From assembly GCA_963799045.1 (NCBI GenBank), contig CAWCVN010000005.1, positions 496,001 to 560,000 of the forward strand: DNA of 64,000 nt, read 5' to 3'. This document shows, one piece after another, positions 43,044 to 51,132 of the stretch. Below the pieces are notes generated by a model. It ran no database searches, was not told the origin of the DNA, and saw only the letters and a list, made by a program, of their open reading frames with translations. This DNA is from DASRSS01 sp963799045 (GTDB lineage: Bacteria > Actinomycetota > Actinomycetes > Mycobacteriales > Jatrophihabitantaceae). Positions within the stretch are counted from its first letter, which is position 1. Each line of letters begins with the position of its first letter. The position numbers and the translations under genes were made by a program.

Positions 43044-43397
43044 GTGACTGAGTGGCTTGCCGTCGCGGAGCTGTCCGAGCTGACACGCCGGAGGAGAAAG
43101 CAGGTCGACGTCGCCGGCGTACCGGTGGCGTTGTTTCTCGTCGGGGCGGATGTTTACGCTCTCGCGGACACCTGCATCCACAAGCAGCGCTCCCTGAGCA
43201 AGGGGGTACTGCTCAACGGCTGCATCGTCTGCCCGGGCCACCAGTGGGAGTTCGACCCGGCCACGGGCTACGAGGCGACCCAGGATCGCTACCAACCCTC
43301 CTACGACGTGCGAGTCGAGGACGGCACGGTGTACGTGGCATCCTCGCCACGCAGCGCGGTGCCGGCCGTGCCTGCCGGTGTGGACGGTGTGGCGTGA
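43044..43397 (+). CDS. Rieske 2Fe-2S ferredoxin (oxygenase-type)
   Basis: A 117-aa soluble Rieske protein. The cluster ligands are CIH and CPGH, 16 residues apart, inside TCIHKQRSL and GCIVCPGHQWEFD. Size and lack of a membrane helix match ferredoxins of multicomponent oxygenases (BphA3-like). GTG at 43044 has GAGGAG at 43032-43037. It follows the diiron protein by 105 bp and overlaps the reductase by four bases. It most likely carries electrons from the reductase to the diiron oxidase. Confidence 0.93.
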   Translation: MTEWLAVAELSELTRRRRKQVDVAGVPVALFLVGADVYALADTCIHKQRSLSKGVLLNGCIVCPGHQWEFDPATGYEATQDRYQPSYDVRVEDGTVYVASSPRSAVPAVPAGVDGVA

Positions 43398-44611
43398 CGA
43401 CCTACGCAATCGTCGGAGCGGGGCAGACCGCCGCCGTCGCCGCCCGCACCCTTCGCCGGCGCGGGTTCGACGGGCGCATCGAGATCATCGGTGCCGAACC
43501 GCACCGTCCGTACCAGCGCCCGCCGCTGACCAAGGAGTATCTCGGCGGAGCCGACGGCGACGACCTGTACTTGCTGGACGAGCAGTGGTGCGCCGCGAAC
43601 GACGTGAACCTGCACCTCGGCAAGCGGGCCGTGCGCGTCCGGCCGGCGGAGTTCGCCGTCGATCTCGCCGACGGCAGCCAGATCCGTGCCGACAAGGTGC
43701 TCATCGCAACCGGCGGTGCGGCGCGCAAGCTGCCCGGCGTCCGCGGCGAGCGCGTCCACTACCTGCGCACGCTCGACGATGCCAGCCGGCTGCGGGACCT
43801 GATCGGGCCCGGAACACGCCTGATCGTGATCGGAGCCGGCTTCATCGGCTCGGAGGTCGCCGCGACAGCGCACGGCAAGGGCGCCGAGGTCACGGTCATC
43901 GACACGCTGGATGCGCCCATGCAGCGCATCCTCGGCCGCGAACTGGGCGCGGTCTGCGCCCACATCCATCGCAGCAACGGGGTGACGGTGCGCCTGGGCG
44001 AGCCGGTGGAGTCGGTTGTCGAGCACGCCGACGCGGTGATCGTGAAGACCGGCGGTGCTCGCCTGGAGGGTGACATCGTGGTGGTCGGGGTGGGCATCAC
44101 GCCGAACATCGAGGTGGCGCAGCGCTCGGGGGTCACCGTCGACAACGGGGTGCTCGTCGACGAGTACTGCCGCACCAATGTGCCCAACATCTTCGCCGCC
44201 GGCGACATCGCCAACCACTACCACCCGCTGTTCGACGAGCTGATCCGCGTGGAGCACTTCGACAACGCCAACAAGCAGGCTGCGGCCGCGGCGCAGAACA
44301 TGCTCGGCATCCAGACGATCTTCGACGACCCGCACTGGTTCTGGTCCGACCAGTACGAACTGAACATTCAGCACACCGGGCACGCCCGCTCGTGGGAGGA
44401 GCTGGTGATCCGCGGTTCGGTCGACGAGCTGGACTTCTGCGCCTTCTACCTGAACGACGGCCGCATCCGGGCGGCGTTCGCCGTCGAGCGAGGCACCGAC
44501 GTCGCGCTGGCCAAGGAGCTGATCGCGAGCCGGGTGCCCGTCGACGCGCGCCGGCTGAAGGACGAGGACGTTGACCTCACCGAACTGCTGGAGACGGAGC
44601 AGGCGTGGTGA
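43394..44611 (+). CDS. FAD-dependent ferredoxin reductase (BphA4/CamA-like)
   Basis: A 405-aa pyridine-nucleotide-disulfide-type reductase. FAD-binding AIVGAGQTAAVAARTLRRRG at the N-terminus, NAD-binding VIGAGFIGSEVAATAHGKGA near residue 150, and NIFAAGDIANHYHPLF for the FAD ribityl contact. The C-terminal domain is the reductase-type dimer domain. The GTG at 43394 overlaps the Rieske stop (GTGA). It takes electrons from NAD(P)H and passes them to the Rieske ferredoxin. Confidence 0.95.
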   Translation: MTTYAIVGAGQTAAVAARTLRRRGFDGRIEIIGAEPHRPYQRPPLTKEYLGGADGDDLYLLDEQWCAANDVNLHLGKRAVRVRPAEFAVDLADGSQIRADKVLIATGGAARKLPGVRGERVHYLRTLDDASRLRDLIGPGTRLIVIGAGFIGSEVAATAHGKGAEVTVIDTLDAPMQRILGRELGAVCAHIHRSNGVTVRLGEPVESVVEHADAVIVKTGGARLEGDIVVVGVGITPNIEVAQRSGVTVDNGVLVDEYCRTNVPNIFAAGDIANHYHPLFDELIRVEHFDNANKQAAAAAQNMLGIQTIFDDPHWFWSDQYELNIQHTGHARSWEELVIRGSVDELDFCAFYLNDGRIRAAFAVERGTDVALAKELIASRVPVDARRLKDEDVDLTELLETEQAW

Positions 44612-46056
44612 CCGCAGCTGTGCACCGCAACTTCATCGGCGGCGAGTGGCGCGAAGCCGGCACCGGCCGGGTCCGTGAACGGCACAACCCCGCGGATAAC
44701 CGCGAGCTCGTCGGCGTCGCCGCCGACTCCGGTGCCGCCGACGTGCACGACGCGGTGACCGCGGTCGCCGAGGGCTGGCGCGAATGGGCCGGGCGCACCC
44801 CGCAGGCCCGCGCCGAGGTGCTCGAACGCGCCGCGGGCATCCTCGCCGCCCAGGCGCAGGAGCTGGCCCGCGAGCTGGTGCGCGAGGAGGGCAAGACCCT
44901 CGCCGAGGCGCTCACCGAGACCACGCGCACGCCGGCCAATCTGCGCATGTACGCCGGTGAGGCGCTGCGGCTGTCCGGTCAGACCTTCCCGACCGGCGAC
45001 GGCTCCCTGGTGTTCACCGCCCGGGAGCCGGTCGGCGTGGTCGCCGCGATCACGCCGTGGAACTTCCCGCTGAACATCCCCTCCCGCAAGCTCGGCCCGG
45101 CGCTCGCGGCCGGCAACGGAGTGGTGTTCAAACCCAGCGAGCTCACCCCCGCCACGGCCGAGGCGCTCGTGCGCGCGCTGCTCGACGCCGGCCTGCCACC
45201 CGGTGCGCTCGCGCTCGTCCACGGCGGGGCGGAGGCCGGCGCGGCCCTCGTGGCCGATCGCCGGGTCGGCGCGATCACCTTCACCGGCTCGTCAGCCGTG
45301 GGGGCCGCGATCCACGCCGCCACAGTGCCGGCGCAGCGCTGCCAGCTCGAGATGGGCGGCAAGAACCCGATGATCGTGCTCGCCGACGCCGACCTGGATC
45401 GCGCCGCCGCGCTGATAGTCCGCGGCGCGTTCGGCCTCAGCGGCCAGGCCTGCACCGGTACCAGCCGGGTCATCGTCGAGGATGCGGTGCACGACGCGTT
45501 GAGCGACAGGCTGGTCGCCGCGGCGCGGGCCCGGGTCGTCGGCAACGGGCTGAGTGACGGTGTGGACATGGGACCGCTGGCCAGCGCCGACCAGCTGGCC
45601 AAGGTGCGTCGAAGCCTCGCCGAGGCGGCCGACGACGGCGCGAAGGTGCAGGCCGGGGACGAGTCCCTCGCCGCAGGGTGCGAGCACGGCCACTTCGTGC
45701 GCCCCGCCGTGCTGACGGACGTGACGCCCGACAGCGCCATCGCGCGGCAGGAGGTGTTCGGCCCGGTGCTCGCCATGCTGCGCGTCGGCTCGTTCGACCA
45801 GGCCGTCGCGGTCGCGAACGGCACCGAGTACGGGCTGTCGGCGGGCATCGTCACCCGGGACGTCGGCCGCGCGCTCGAGTTCGCGCGCCGTGTCGACAGC
45901 GGCGTGGTGAAGGTCAACCTGCCGACGACCGGGGTCGCGGCGAACGCGCCGTTCGGCGGCGTGAAGAACTCCAGCACCCAGACATTCAAGGAGCAGGCGG
46001 GCGACACGATGATGCACTTCTACACCGTCGACAAGACCGTTTACCTCGGCTCATGA
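44608..46056 (+). CDS. NAD(P)-dependent aldehyde dehydrogenase (ketoglutarate-semialdehyde dehydrogenase-like)
   Basis: A 482-aa ALDH. Active residues are the Asn in TPWNFPLNIP, the Glu in LEMGGKNP and the Cys in GQACTGTSRV. The end GGVKNSSTQTFKEQAGDTMM and the GQACTGTSR form recall alpha-ketoglutarate semialdehyde dehydrogenases (YcbD type), though specificity is not proven. GTG at 44608 overlaps the reductase stop by four bases. It would oxidise an aldehyde made by the upstream oxygenase system. The next Rieske gene overlaps it by four bases. Confidence 0.93.
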   Translation: MTAAVHRNFIGGEWREAGTGRVRERHNPADNRELVGVAADSGAADVHDAVTAVAEGWREWAGRTPQARAEVLERAAGILAAQAQELARELVREEGKTLAEALTETTRTPANLRMYAGEALRLSGQTFPTGDGSLVFTAREPVGVVAAITPWNFPLNIPSRKLGPALAAGNGVVFKPSELTPATAEALVRALLDAGLPPGALALVHGGAEAGAALVADRRVGAITFTGSSAVGAAIHAATVPAQRCQLEMGGKNPMIVLADADLDRAAALIVRGAFGLSGQACTGTSRVIVEDAVHDALSDRLVAAARARVVGNGLSDGVDMGPLASADQLAKVRRSLAEAADDGAKVQAGDESLAAGCEHGHFVRPAVLTDVTPDSAIARQEVFGPVLAMLRVGSFDQAVAVANGTEYGLSAGIVTRDVGRALEFARRVDSGVVKVNLPTTGVAANAPFGGVKNSSTQTFKEQAGDTMMHFYTVDKTVYLGS

Positions 46057-46499
46057 ACGAGGTCAGCCCACAACAGACCGGCGCCGACGATCCGCTGGCC
46101 GCCGACTTCGGCCTGCACGAGGAGTACGTGTACGTCTGCCGATCCGGGCAGCTGCCCGACGGCTACGTCCGCCGCTTCTACCCGCGGGGACTGGAGCTGT
46201 GCCTGGCCCGAAACCAGGGCAAGGCGTACGCGGTGTCCAACACCTGCACGCACATGGCGTGCCTGCTCTCGGCGGGCAAGGTGGTCGACGACGGGATCGG
46301 CTGCTCGTGCCACGGCAGCGTATTCGACCTCGAGTCCGGGGAGGCGATCTACCCGCCCGCGACGAAACCGATCATCACCTATCCGCTCGCCGAGGTAGAC
46401 AGCAAGATCTTCGTTCGCGTCACCGAGCAGGACGTCGTCACCGGCGAGGCGCGCAAGCGGGAGCTCGAGGAGGCGCGGCGCCGCGCCGCGTCGAGCTGA
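46053..46499 (+). CDS. second Rieske 2Fe-2S protein
   Basis: A 148-aa soluble Rieske protein. Ligands are CTH and CSCH (TCTHMACLLSAGKV, then GIGCSCHGSVFDLES), 16 residues apart. It differs from the first by a 60-residue N-terminal part and a charged C-terminal helix (EARKRELEEARRRAASS). No catalytic iron domain is present, so it is a carrier or regulator. ATG at 46053 overlaps the ALDH stop (ATGA), and its stop overlaps the next ATG by one base. Why the operon needs two Rieske carriers is unclear. Confidence 0.9.
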   Translation: MNEVSPQQTGADDPLAADFGLHEEYVYVCRSGQLPDGYVRRFYPRGLELCLARNQGKAYAVSNTCTHMACLLSAGKVVDDGIGCSCHGSVFDLESGEAIYPPATKPIITYPLAEVDSKIFVRVTEQDVVTGEARKRELEEARRRAASS

Positions 46500-48100
46500 T
46501 GAGCGCGGACATACCGCCTCGCCCCCCGGCGCTCTCGCCGGAGGCGATGGTGGTCGCCAACCACCCCGCGATCGCCTCGGCCGGCCTGGCTGCGCTGCGG
46601 GCGGGCGGCAACGCGATCGACGCGACGCTGGCGATGGCCGCGATGTCCTGGCTCGCGCTGCCGGGCCAGTGCGGCGTCGGCGGTGACGCCTTCGCGGTGG
46701 TGCGCGAGCCGGACGGCCGGGTGTGGACGGTCGGCGCGAGCGGGTACGGCCCGGACGGGGGGACGACCAAGTTCTACCGCGACCTGGGCCTGTCCGCCGT
46801 GCCGTTGTCCGGGCCGTTGGCCGTCGCCGCGCCGGGCGCGATCGCCGCGATCGCCGCGCTGCACTCCGCGGGGGCAACGCGCGGGCTGGACGAGCTGTGG
46901 GAGCCGGCGATCACGGCCGCCGACCGCGGCGTCGCCTGCACGGCGAAGACCCGCGGCGACATCCTCGACCATGAGACGCAGCTGCGCGCCGACGACGGTA
47001 CTGCCGCGATGTTCCTGCGCAGCGGCCGGGCTCCGCAGATCGGTGAGCGGCTGGCCTACCCCGACCTGGCCAGGTCGATGCACACGCTGGCCAAGGACCC
47101 GAGCAGCCTGTACACCGGTTCGTTGGCCGAGCAGGCGGTGGCGGCGCTGTCGTCGGCCGGCGCGCCGTTCAGCGGCGACGAATGGGCCGCGACGGGATAC
47201 GCACTGATCGGCACGGCGCTCAGCCACCGCTACGGCCCGCTCCTGGTGCACGAGACACCGCTGCCGACACCTGGCTGGATGCTCTTGCAGCAGGCCGCGC
47301 TGTGCGACGGACTGCTGGCCGAGCTGCCCTGGCTCGGCGTCGACGCGGTGGACCTGTTCGCCGGCGCTGCGCGGCAGGCGTTCCGGGACCGGTGGGAACG
47401 CTGCGGCGGCGACTCCGGTGCGTGGCGGGAGCTGCTCGACCCGGCCGCGATCGCCGCTGCCCGCGAACGGCTGGGCCGGCGGGATCTGACCACCTCCGGC
47501 GTGGGCGGCGACGGGGACACGACCTCCACGGCGGTCGTGGACGACCAGGGCCGGGCGGTGAGCTTCATCCAGTCGCTGGCCCTGACCTTCGGCGCGCACG
47601 TGACGATCCCGGGAACCGGCATCGTGCTCAACAACCGGCTGGGCCGGGGCTCGTACCTCGTCGACGGCCACCCGAACGAGGTTCGGCCGCGCCGCCGGCC
47701 GTTGCACACGTTGAACGCGTGGCTGGCCACCGACGAGCGGCAGCGCCTGCTCCACGTCGGGAACACGCCGGGCGGCGACGGGCAGGTGCAATGGAACATG
47801 CAGCTGCTCTCACACCTCGTAGACCACGGCCTCGACCCGCAGGAGGCGGTGTCCGCGCCGCGCTTCACCGTCTATCCCGGCAGCGACGCCAACACCATCG
47901 GCGCCCCGGACGAGCTGATCTGCGAGGCACGGCTGGGCGACGCGACGCTCGACGCGCTGGCCGGGCGCGGCCACCGGGTGCGCCGGGTCGGTCCGTGGGA
48001 GGCCGGCGGGGGAGCGCTGGTCGTCTCGGTCGACCACGAACTGGGCTGCCTCGCCGGTGGCGTCGACCCGCGGCAGGAGGGGGTGGCGCTCGGTGCCTGA
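46499..48100 (+). CDS. ggt: gamma-glutamyltransferase family protein (Ntn hydrolase)
   Basis: A 533-aa enzyme. It has the early GGNAIDATLAMAAMSW block and the autoprocessing and catalytic Thr at about residue 341 in GDGDTTSTAVVDDQG, followed by GIVLNNRLG and the GGDGQVQWNMQLL segment. There is no signal peptide, so it is cytoplasmic, unlike periplasmic GGT. Cytoplasmic members cleave gamma-glutamyl amides or related acyl-amino compounds in catabolic pathways. Typical Arg/Asp substrate ligands were not verified. It fits hydrolysis of an amide intermediate in this operon. Confidence 0.87.
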   Translation: MSADIPPRPPALSPEAMVVANHPAIASAGLAALRAGGNAIDATLAMAAMSWLALPGQCGVGGDAFAVVREPDGRVWTVGASGYGPDGGTTKFYRDLGLSAVPLSGPLAVAAPGAIAAIAALHSAGATRGLDELWEPAITAADRGVACTAKTRGDILDHETQLRADDGTAAMFLRSGRAPQIGERLAYPDLARSMHTLAKDPSSLYTGSLAEQAVAALSSAGAPFSGDEWAATGYALIGTALSHRYGPLLVHETPLPTPGWMLLQQAALCDGLLAELPWLGVDAVDLFAGAARQAFRDRWERCGGDSGAWRELLDPAAIAAARERLGRRDLTTSGVGGDGDTTSTAVVDDQGRAVSFIQSLALTFGAHVTIPGTGIVLNNRLGRGSYLVDGHPNEVRPRRRPLHTLNAWLATDERQRLLHVGNTPGGDGQVQWNMQLLSHLVDHGLDPQEAVSAPRFTVYPGSDANTIGAPDELICEARLGDATLDALAGRGHRVRRVGPWEAGGGALVVSVDHELGCLAGGVDPRQEGVALGA

Positions 48101-48557
48101 CCTCGACGCGTCGGCGCTGCCGACCGCGCCGCAGCCGCAGGGCCAGTACGTTCCCGCGGTGGTGCACGGCGGGGTCGCCTACAGCGCGGGAATGACCCCT
48201 CGTGTCGACGGCCGGCTGCTCGCGCAGGGCCTGGTCGGCGAGGCGGTGTCGCGCGAGCAGGCCCATGAGCTGGCCGCCGTTGCCGCTCGGAACGCGTTGT
48301 CGGCCGTCGCCGACGCGGCGGGCGGGCTGGACGGGATCGTCCGCTGCTTGCAGCTGACCGTCTTCGTCGCCGCGATCCCCGGTTTCGGCGAGCACAGCGC
48401 GGTCGCCGACGGGGCTTCACAGGCGCTGCAGGCCGTGCTCGGTGACCGCGGCGCAGCGGCCCGGGCGGCCGTGGGCGTCGCCGGCCTGCCGTCGGGGGCC
48501 CCGGTCGAGGTGCAGCTGACCGTCGCGGTCCGGGCCGGGACGGGGGGCTCGGGTTGA
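48093..48557 (+). CDS. ridA: RidA/YjgF-family protein
   Basis: A 154-aa protein of the RidA superfamily in the longer subgroup with N-terminal LPTAPQPQGQYVPAVVHGG and C-terminal GLPSGAPVEVQLTVAV. RidA proteins hydrolyse reactive enamine/imine intermediates; other members are deaminases or of unknown function. GTG at 48093 overlaps the GGT stop by eight bases. Its presence suggests that amine chemistry in the pathway creates imines. It converges on the GlcG-like gene after an 11-bp gap. Confidence 0.88.
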   Translation: MPDLDASALPTAPQPQGQYVPAVVHGGVAYSAGMTPRVDGRLLAQGLVGEAVSREQAHELAAVAARNALSAVADAAGGLDGIVRCLQLTVFVAAIPGFGEHSAVADGASQALQAVLGDRGAAARAAVGVAGLPSGAPVEVQLTVAVRAGTGGSG

Positions 48558-48568
48558 GCCGATACGGG

Positions 48569-49018
48569 TCAGAGCCCCTGCTCGGCGACGTGCTTGGCGA
48601 AGGCCTCGAGCGCCGCGGCACCGACCGCCTTGTCCTGGGCGCCGTTACCGCCGCTGACCCCGACGGCGCCCACGATCTGACCCTCGTGCTCGATCGGGAA
48701 GCCGCCGACGAAGATGGCGAACTTGCCCGGATACATGTGGCTGATCCCGAACGCCTCGTTCCCGGGCAGCGCCGGTCCGTTCGGGGGTTCGTTGAACTTG
48801 TGGGTCGCGCGCTCGTGACCGGCGGCGGTGAAGGCCTTCGCCATCGCGATCTCGACACCGGTCAGCCGCGCACCCGGCAGGCGATGCAGCGCCAGCACAT
48901 GGCCGCCGTCGTCGCAGACACAGATCGTCTGCTTGACCCCGATCTCCTCCGCCTTCGCCCGGGCCGCCTCGAGCATGGGCAGGGCGTCGTCGAGCGTGAT
49001 CCGAAAGACCTTGTGCAT
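48569..49018 (-). CDS. GlcG/HbpS family protein (PF03928)
   Basis: A 149-aa protein with the family core: ALPMLEAARAKAEEIGVKQT, VCDDGGHVLALHRLPGA, AMAKAFTAAGHERATH and GFPIEHEGQIVGAVGVSGGN. It has no signal peptide. Relatives include HbpS, a haem-binding sensor, GlcG of glycolate operons and PduO C-terminal domains. The start at 49018 has GGAG upstream. It diverges from the PucR gene with a 128-bp region that carries an inverted repeat, so it may be PucR-controlled. Confidence 0.9.
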   Translation of the reverse strand: MHKVFRITLDDALPMLEAARAKAEEIGVKQTICVCDDGGHVLALHRLPGARLTGVEIAMAKAFTAAGHERATHKFNEPPNGPALPGNEAFGISHMYPGKFAIFVGGFPIEHEGQIVGAVGVSGGNGAQDKAVGAAALEAFAKHVAEQGL

Positions 49019-49114
49019 CGCAAGCTCCAATCCAGGTGCGTCCGCTCCCGGCAGCCAGCTTCGCCGGTCCGCAACGCGACCGACAACAGCCACCCTGCAG
49101 TGGCTACGAGGATT

Positions 49115-49128
49115 AGAGTGTGCACTCT
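49115..49128. promoter_or_regulatory. candidate PucR operator in the divergent promoter
   Basis: AGAGTG-TG-CACTCT: perfect 6-bp arms with a 2-nt centre, containing TGTGCAC. It lies 19 bp before the PucR start and 97 bp before the GlcG-like start. The same TGTGCAC core recurs upstream of the Liv importer (50943) and between MFS and DJ-1 (57568). Confidence 0.5.
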
Positions 49129-49146
49129 GCCCAAGGAGGTTCATCA

Positions 49147-50868
49147 GTGAGCGCCGCGTCGCTGCCGCAGTCGGGCGGGCCCGAGATGCACCGAGGAACG
49201 GATCGCGGACGGGCCGACGACGACCAACTCACCCTGGACACCCTGCTGCAGGAGCGGATCATGCGCTCGGCCGCACCGGCGCTGCTCGACGCCGACCTGG
49301 CGTGCCAGGTGGTCGCCTGGTGTCTGCCGTGGGAGCGGGCGCTCGCCAGCACCGATGCACTCGCCGAGGTGCTCGTGTACGCGACCGTCGACCAGGTCGA
49401 CGATGCCGGACTGCACACGCTCGCGCGCCGACGCGCGGTGGCGGTTATCGCCGCCGGAGCCGAGCGGACCGTCGTGGACGGTCCGCTGCCGGTGCTCGCG
49501 GTGGCCGACCGGATCAGCTACCGCGACGTCAACCACCTGGTGGCCAGCCTGGTGCTCTCCCGCGAGACGCACGCGCTGCGCTACGGGATCACCGTGCACC
49601 GAGCGCTGGCGGAACTGCTCTACCGCGGCGCGGGAGTGGATGCGTTGTGCCACCAGATGAGCAGGTTGTCCGGATGTGCGACCGCGATCCTCGACCCCCA
49701 GTTCCGGGTGCTCGCGTTCGAGCAGTCCCGCGAGCGGGTGCTCGAACCGGCGGCCGTCGCCGCGGCGTTCCGGGCCGCCGAGCCGACCACGCCGGAAAGC
49801 GACGAGGTGAATGCGACACCGCGCCTGGTCCCGCTGGACATCGACGGTGCGCCGAGCATGGGCGTCGCCAACGCGATCCTGCTCGCCGGCCGACACGACG
49901 GCTGGGTGCTGGTCGTCGAGCCGACCGCCGACCCGCTGCCGCACGACGTCGCCCAGCACAGCGTGATCGTCGACCAGGCGTCGATGATCGTCGGCACCGA
50001 ACTGCTGCGCATGCGCAGTGTCGAGGAAGCCGAGGAACGCGCCCGCGGCGACTTCGTCCACGCACTGCTGCACGGACGGTTCACCACCCAGCACGACCTC
50101 GAGGCACGGGCGGCGCACTACGACGTACCGGTCAACGCAAGTTACGGTGTCATCGTCGCGGGCCACCTCACGCCGGCCGACGGCACCGAGTCGCTGAACG
50201 CGCTGTTCCAACTCGCCAGGGACGCCACGCGCCTCGCTCCGCGTCCCGGCGCGCGCACCCTGGCGACGGTCGTGGGCAACATGCTCGCGGTGATCCGGCA
50301 GGTCGACGGCCGGCCCGGCGCCTCGCCGGACGCGGCGAACAAGGACCTCACCGAGTACGCGCACACGCTCGAGAAAGAGCTGTCGCGGCGCATCCGGCAC
50401 CCCATCGCGGTGGGGTTCGGCCGGCCGGTCCGCGGTGCGGACCGGATCATGGACAGCTACCGCGAGGCACGGCTGGCGCTCGGGTTACACCACCGGTTGG
50501 GCATGACGAAGTCCTGCGGATTCAGCGAGCTGCGCGTCTACGCAATCTTGTCCGAGCTCGCCGGCAGCCCCCAGGCACAGGCGTTCAGTCGAGACATCCT
50601 CGGGCCGTTGCGGGCGCAGAAACATGCCGGCGCCGACCTGGAGCAGGCGGTGATGACCTATATCGCCGAGGGCGGAAACCTCAATGCCGCGGCACGTGAA
50701 CTGCACATCCACCGCAACACGATGCTCTACAAGCTCGAGCGCGCGTCGCGCGTCCTGCAGCTGGACCTGCGCCAGGCGGAGCATCAGTTCACGGTCTGGC
50801 TCGCATACAAGCTGGACCTGCTCGCCGAGACGACGACGGCGGTCGACCGCGACCTGCACCCCGCCTGA
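49147..50868 (+). CDS. PucR-family transcriptional regulator
   Basis: A 573-aa regulator. Its C-terminus is the PucR-type HTH_30: YIAEGGNLNAAARELHIHRN followed by TMLYKLERASRVLQLDL. The middle contains the GGDEF-like/CdaR-type region (GVIVAGHLTPADG, KELSRRIRHPIAVGFGRPVR). The N-terminal 250 residues sense a ligand, as in purine or amine catabolism regulators. GTG at 49147 is fixed by AGGAGG at 49134-49139. It lies between the oxidase operon and the Liv importer, whose promoters hold similar sites. Ligand unknown. Confidence 0.92.
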   Translation: MSAASLPQSGGPEMHRGTDRGRADDDQLTLDTLLQERIMRSAAPALLDADLACQVVAWCLPWERALASTDALAEVLVYATVDQVDDAGLHTLARRRAVAVIAAGAERTVVDGPLPVLAVADRISYRDVNHLVASLVLSRETHALRYGITVHRALAELLYRGAGVDALCHQMSRLSGCATAILDPQFRVLAFEQSRERVLEPAAVAAAFRAAEPTTPESDEVNATPRLVPLDIDGAPSMGVANAILLAGRHDGWVLVVEPTADPLPHDVAQHSVIVDQASMIVGTELLRMRSVEEAEERARGDFVHALLHGRFTTQHDLEARAAHYDVPVNASYGVIVAGHLTPADGTESLNALFQLARDATRLAPRPGARTLATVVGNMLAVIRQVDGRPGASPDAANKDLTEYAHTLEKELSRRIRHPIAVGFGRPVRGADRIMDSYREARLALGLHHRLGMTKSCGFSELRVYAILSELAGSPQAQAFSRDILGPLRAQKHAGADLEQAVMTYIAEGGNLNAAARELHIHRNTMLYKLERASRVLQLDLRQAEHQFTVWLAYKLDLLAETTTAVDRDLHPA

Positions 50869-50942
50869 GCCCGCACTGCTGCCGGATGCCCGAGGCCAGG
50901 TCCGGCGTCGTTGGGCATCGCGCCCACGGCCCGAAACCGACC

Positions 50943-50957
50943 CTGTGCACTGTGCAC
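50943..50957. promoter_or_regulatory. tandem TGTGCAC motif upstream of the Liv importer
   Basis: CTGTGCAC-TGTGCAC: two abutting copies of the core also found in the PucR-gene operator. It lies 176 bp before the substrate-binding-protein start. The rest of 50869-51132 holds a weak hairpin (GATGCCC 50885-50891 / GGGCATC 50913-50919) and no gene. Confidence 0.4.
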
Positions 50958-51132
50958 GTGGACCGGAACTCGGGCGAGGACGAAGTTATTCACCAAGCTG
51001 TGAGCGGGTCGTCACCGCGGCGCCGTCCAAACCATTACCGCAGGACTTCGAGGTATGGCAGACGGACACCCGCGAAGGCCCGATGCGGGGTTGGCTCCGG
51101 GCCACGGCCTGGCGACGTACGGAGGAGACAGC

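Noticed and set aside
50885..50919. GATGCCC...GGGCATC hairpin after the PucR gene as a terminator
   Set aside because: The stem is only seven bases with a 21-nt loop, too weak to call beside the stronger hairpins elsewhere in the window.
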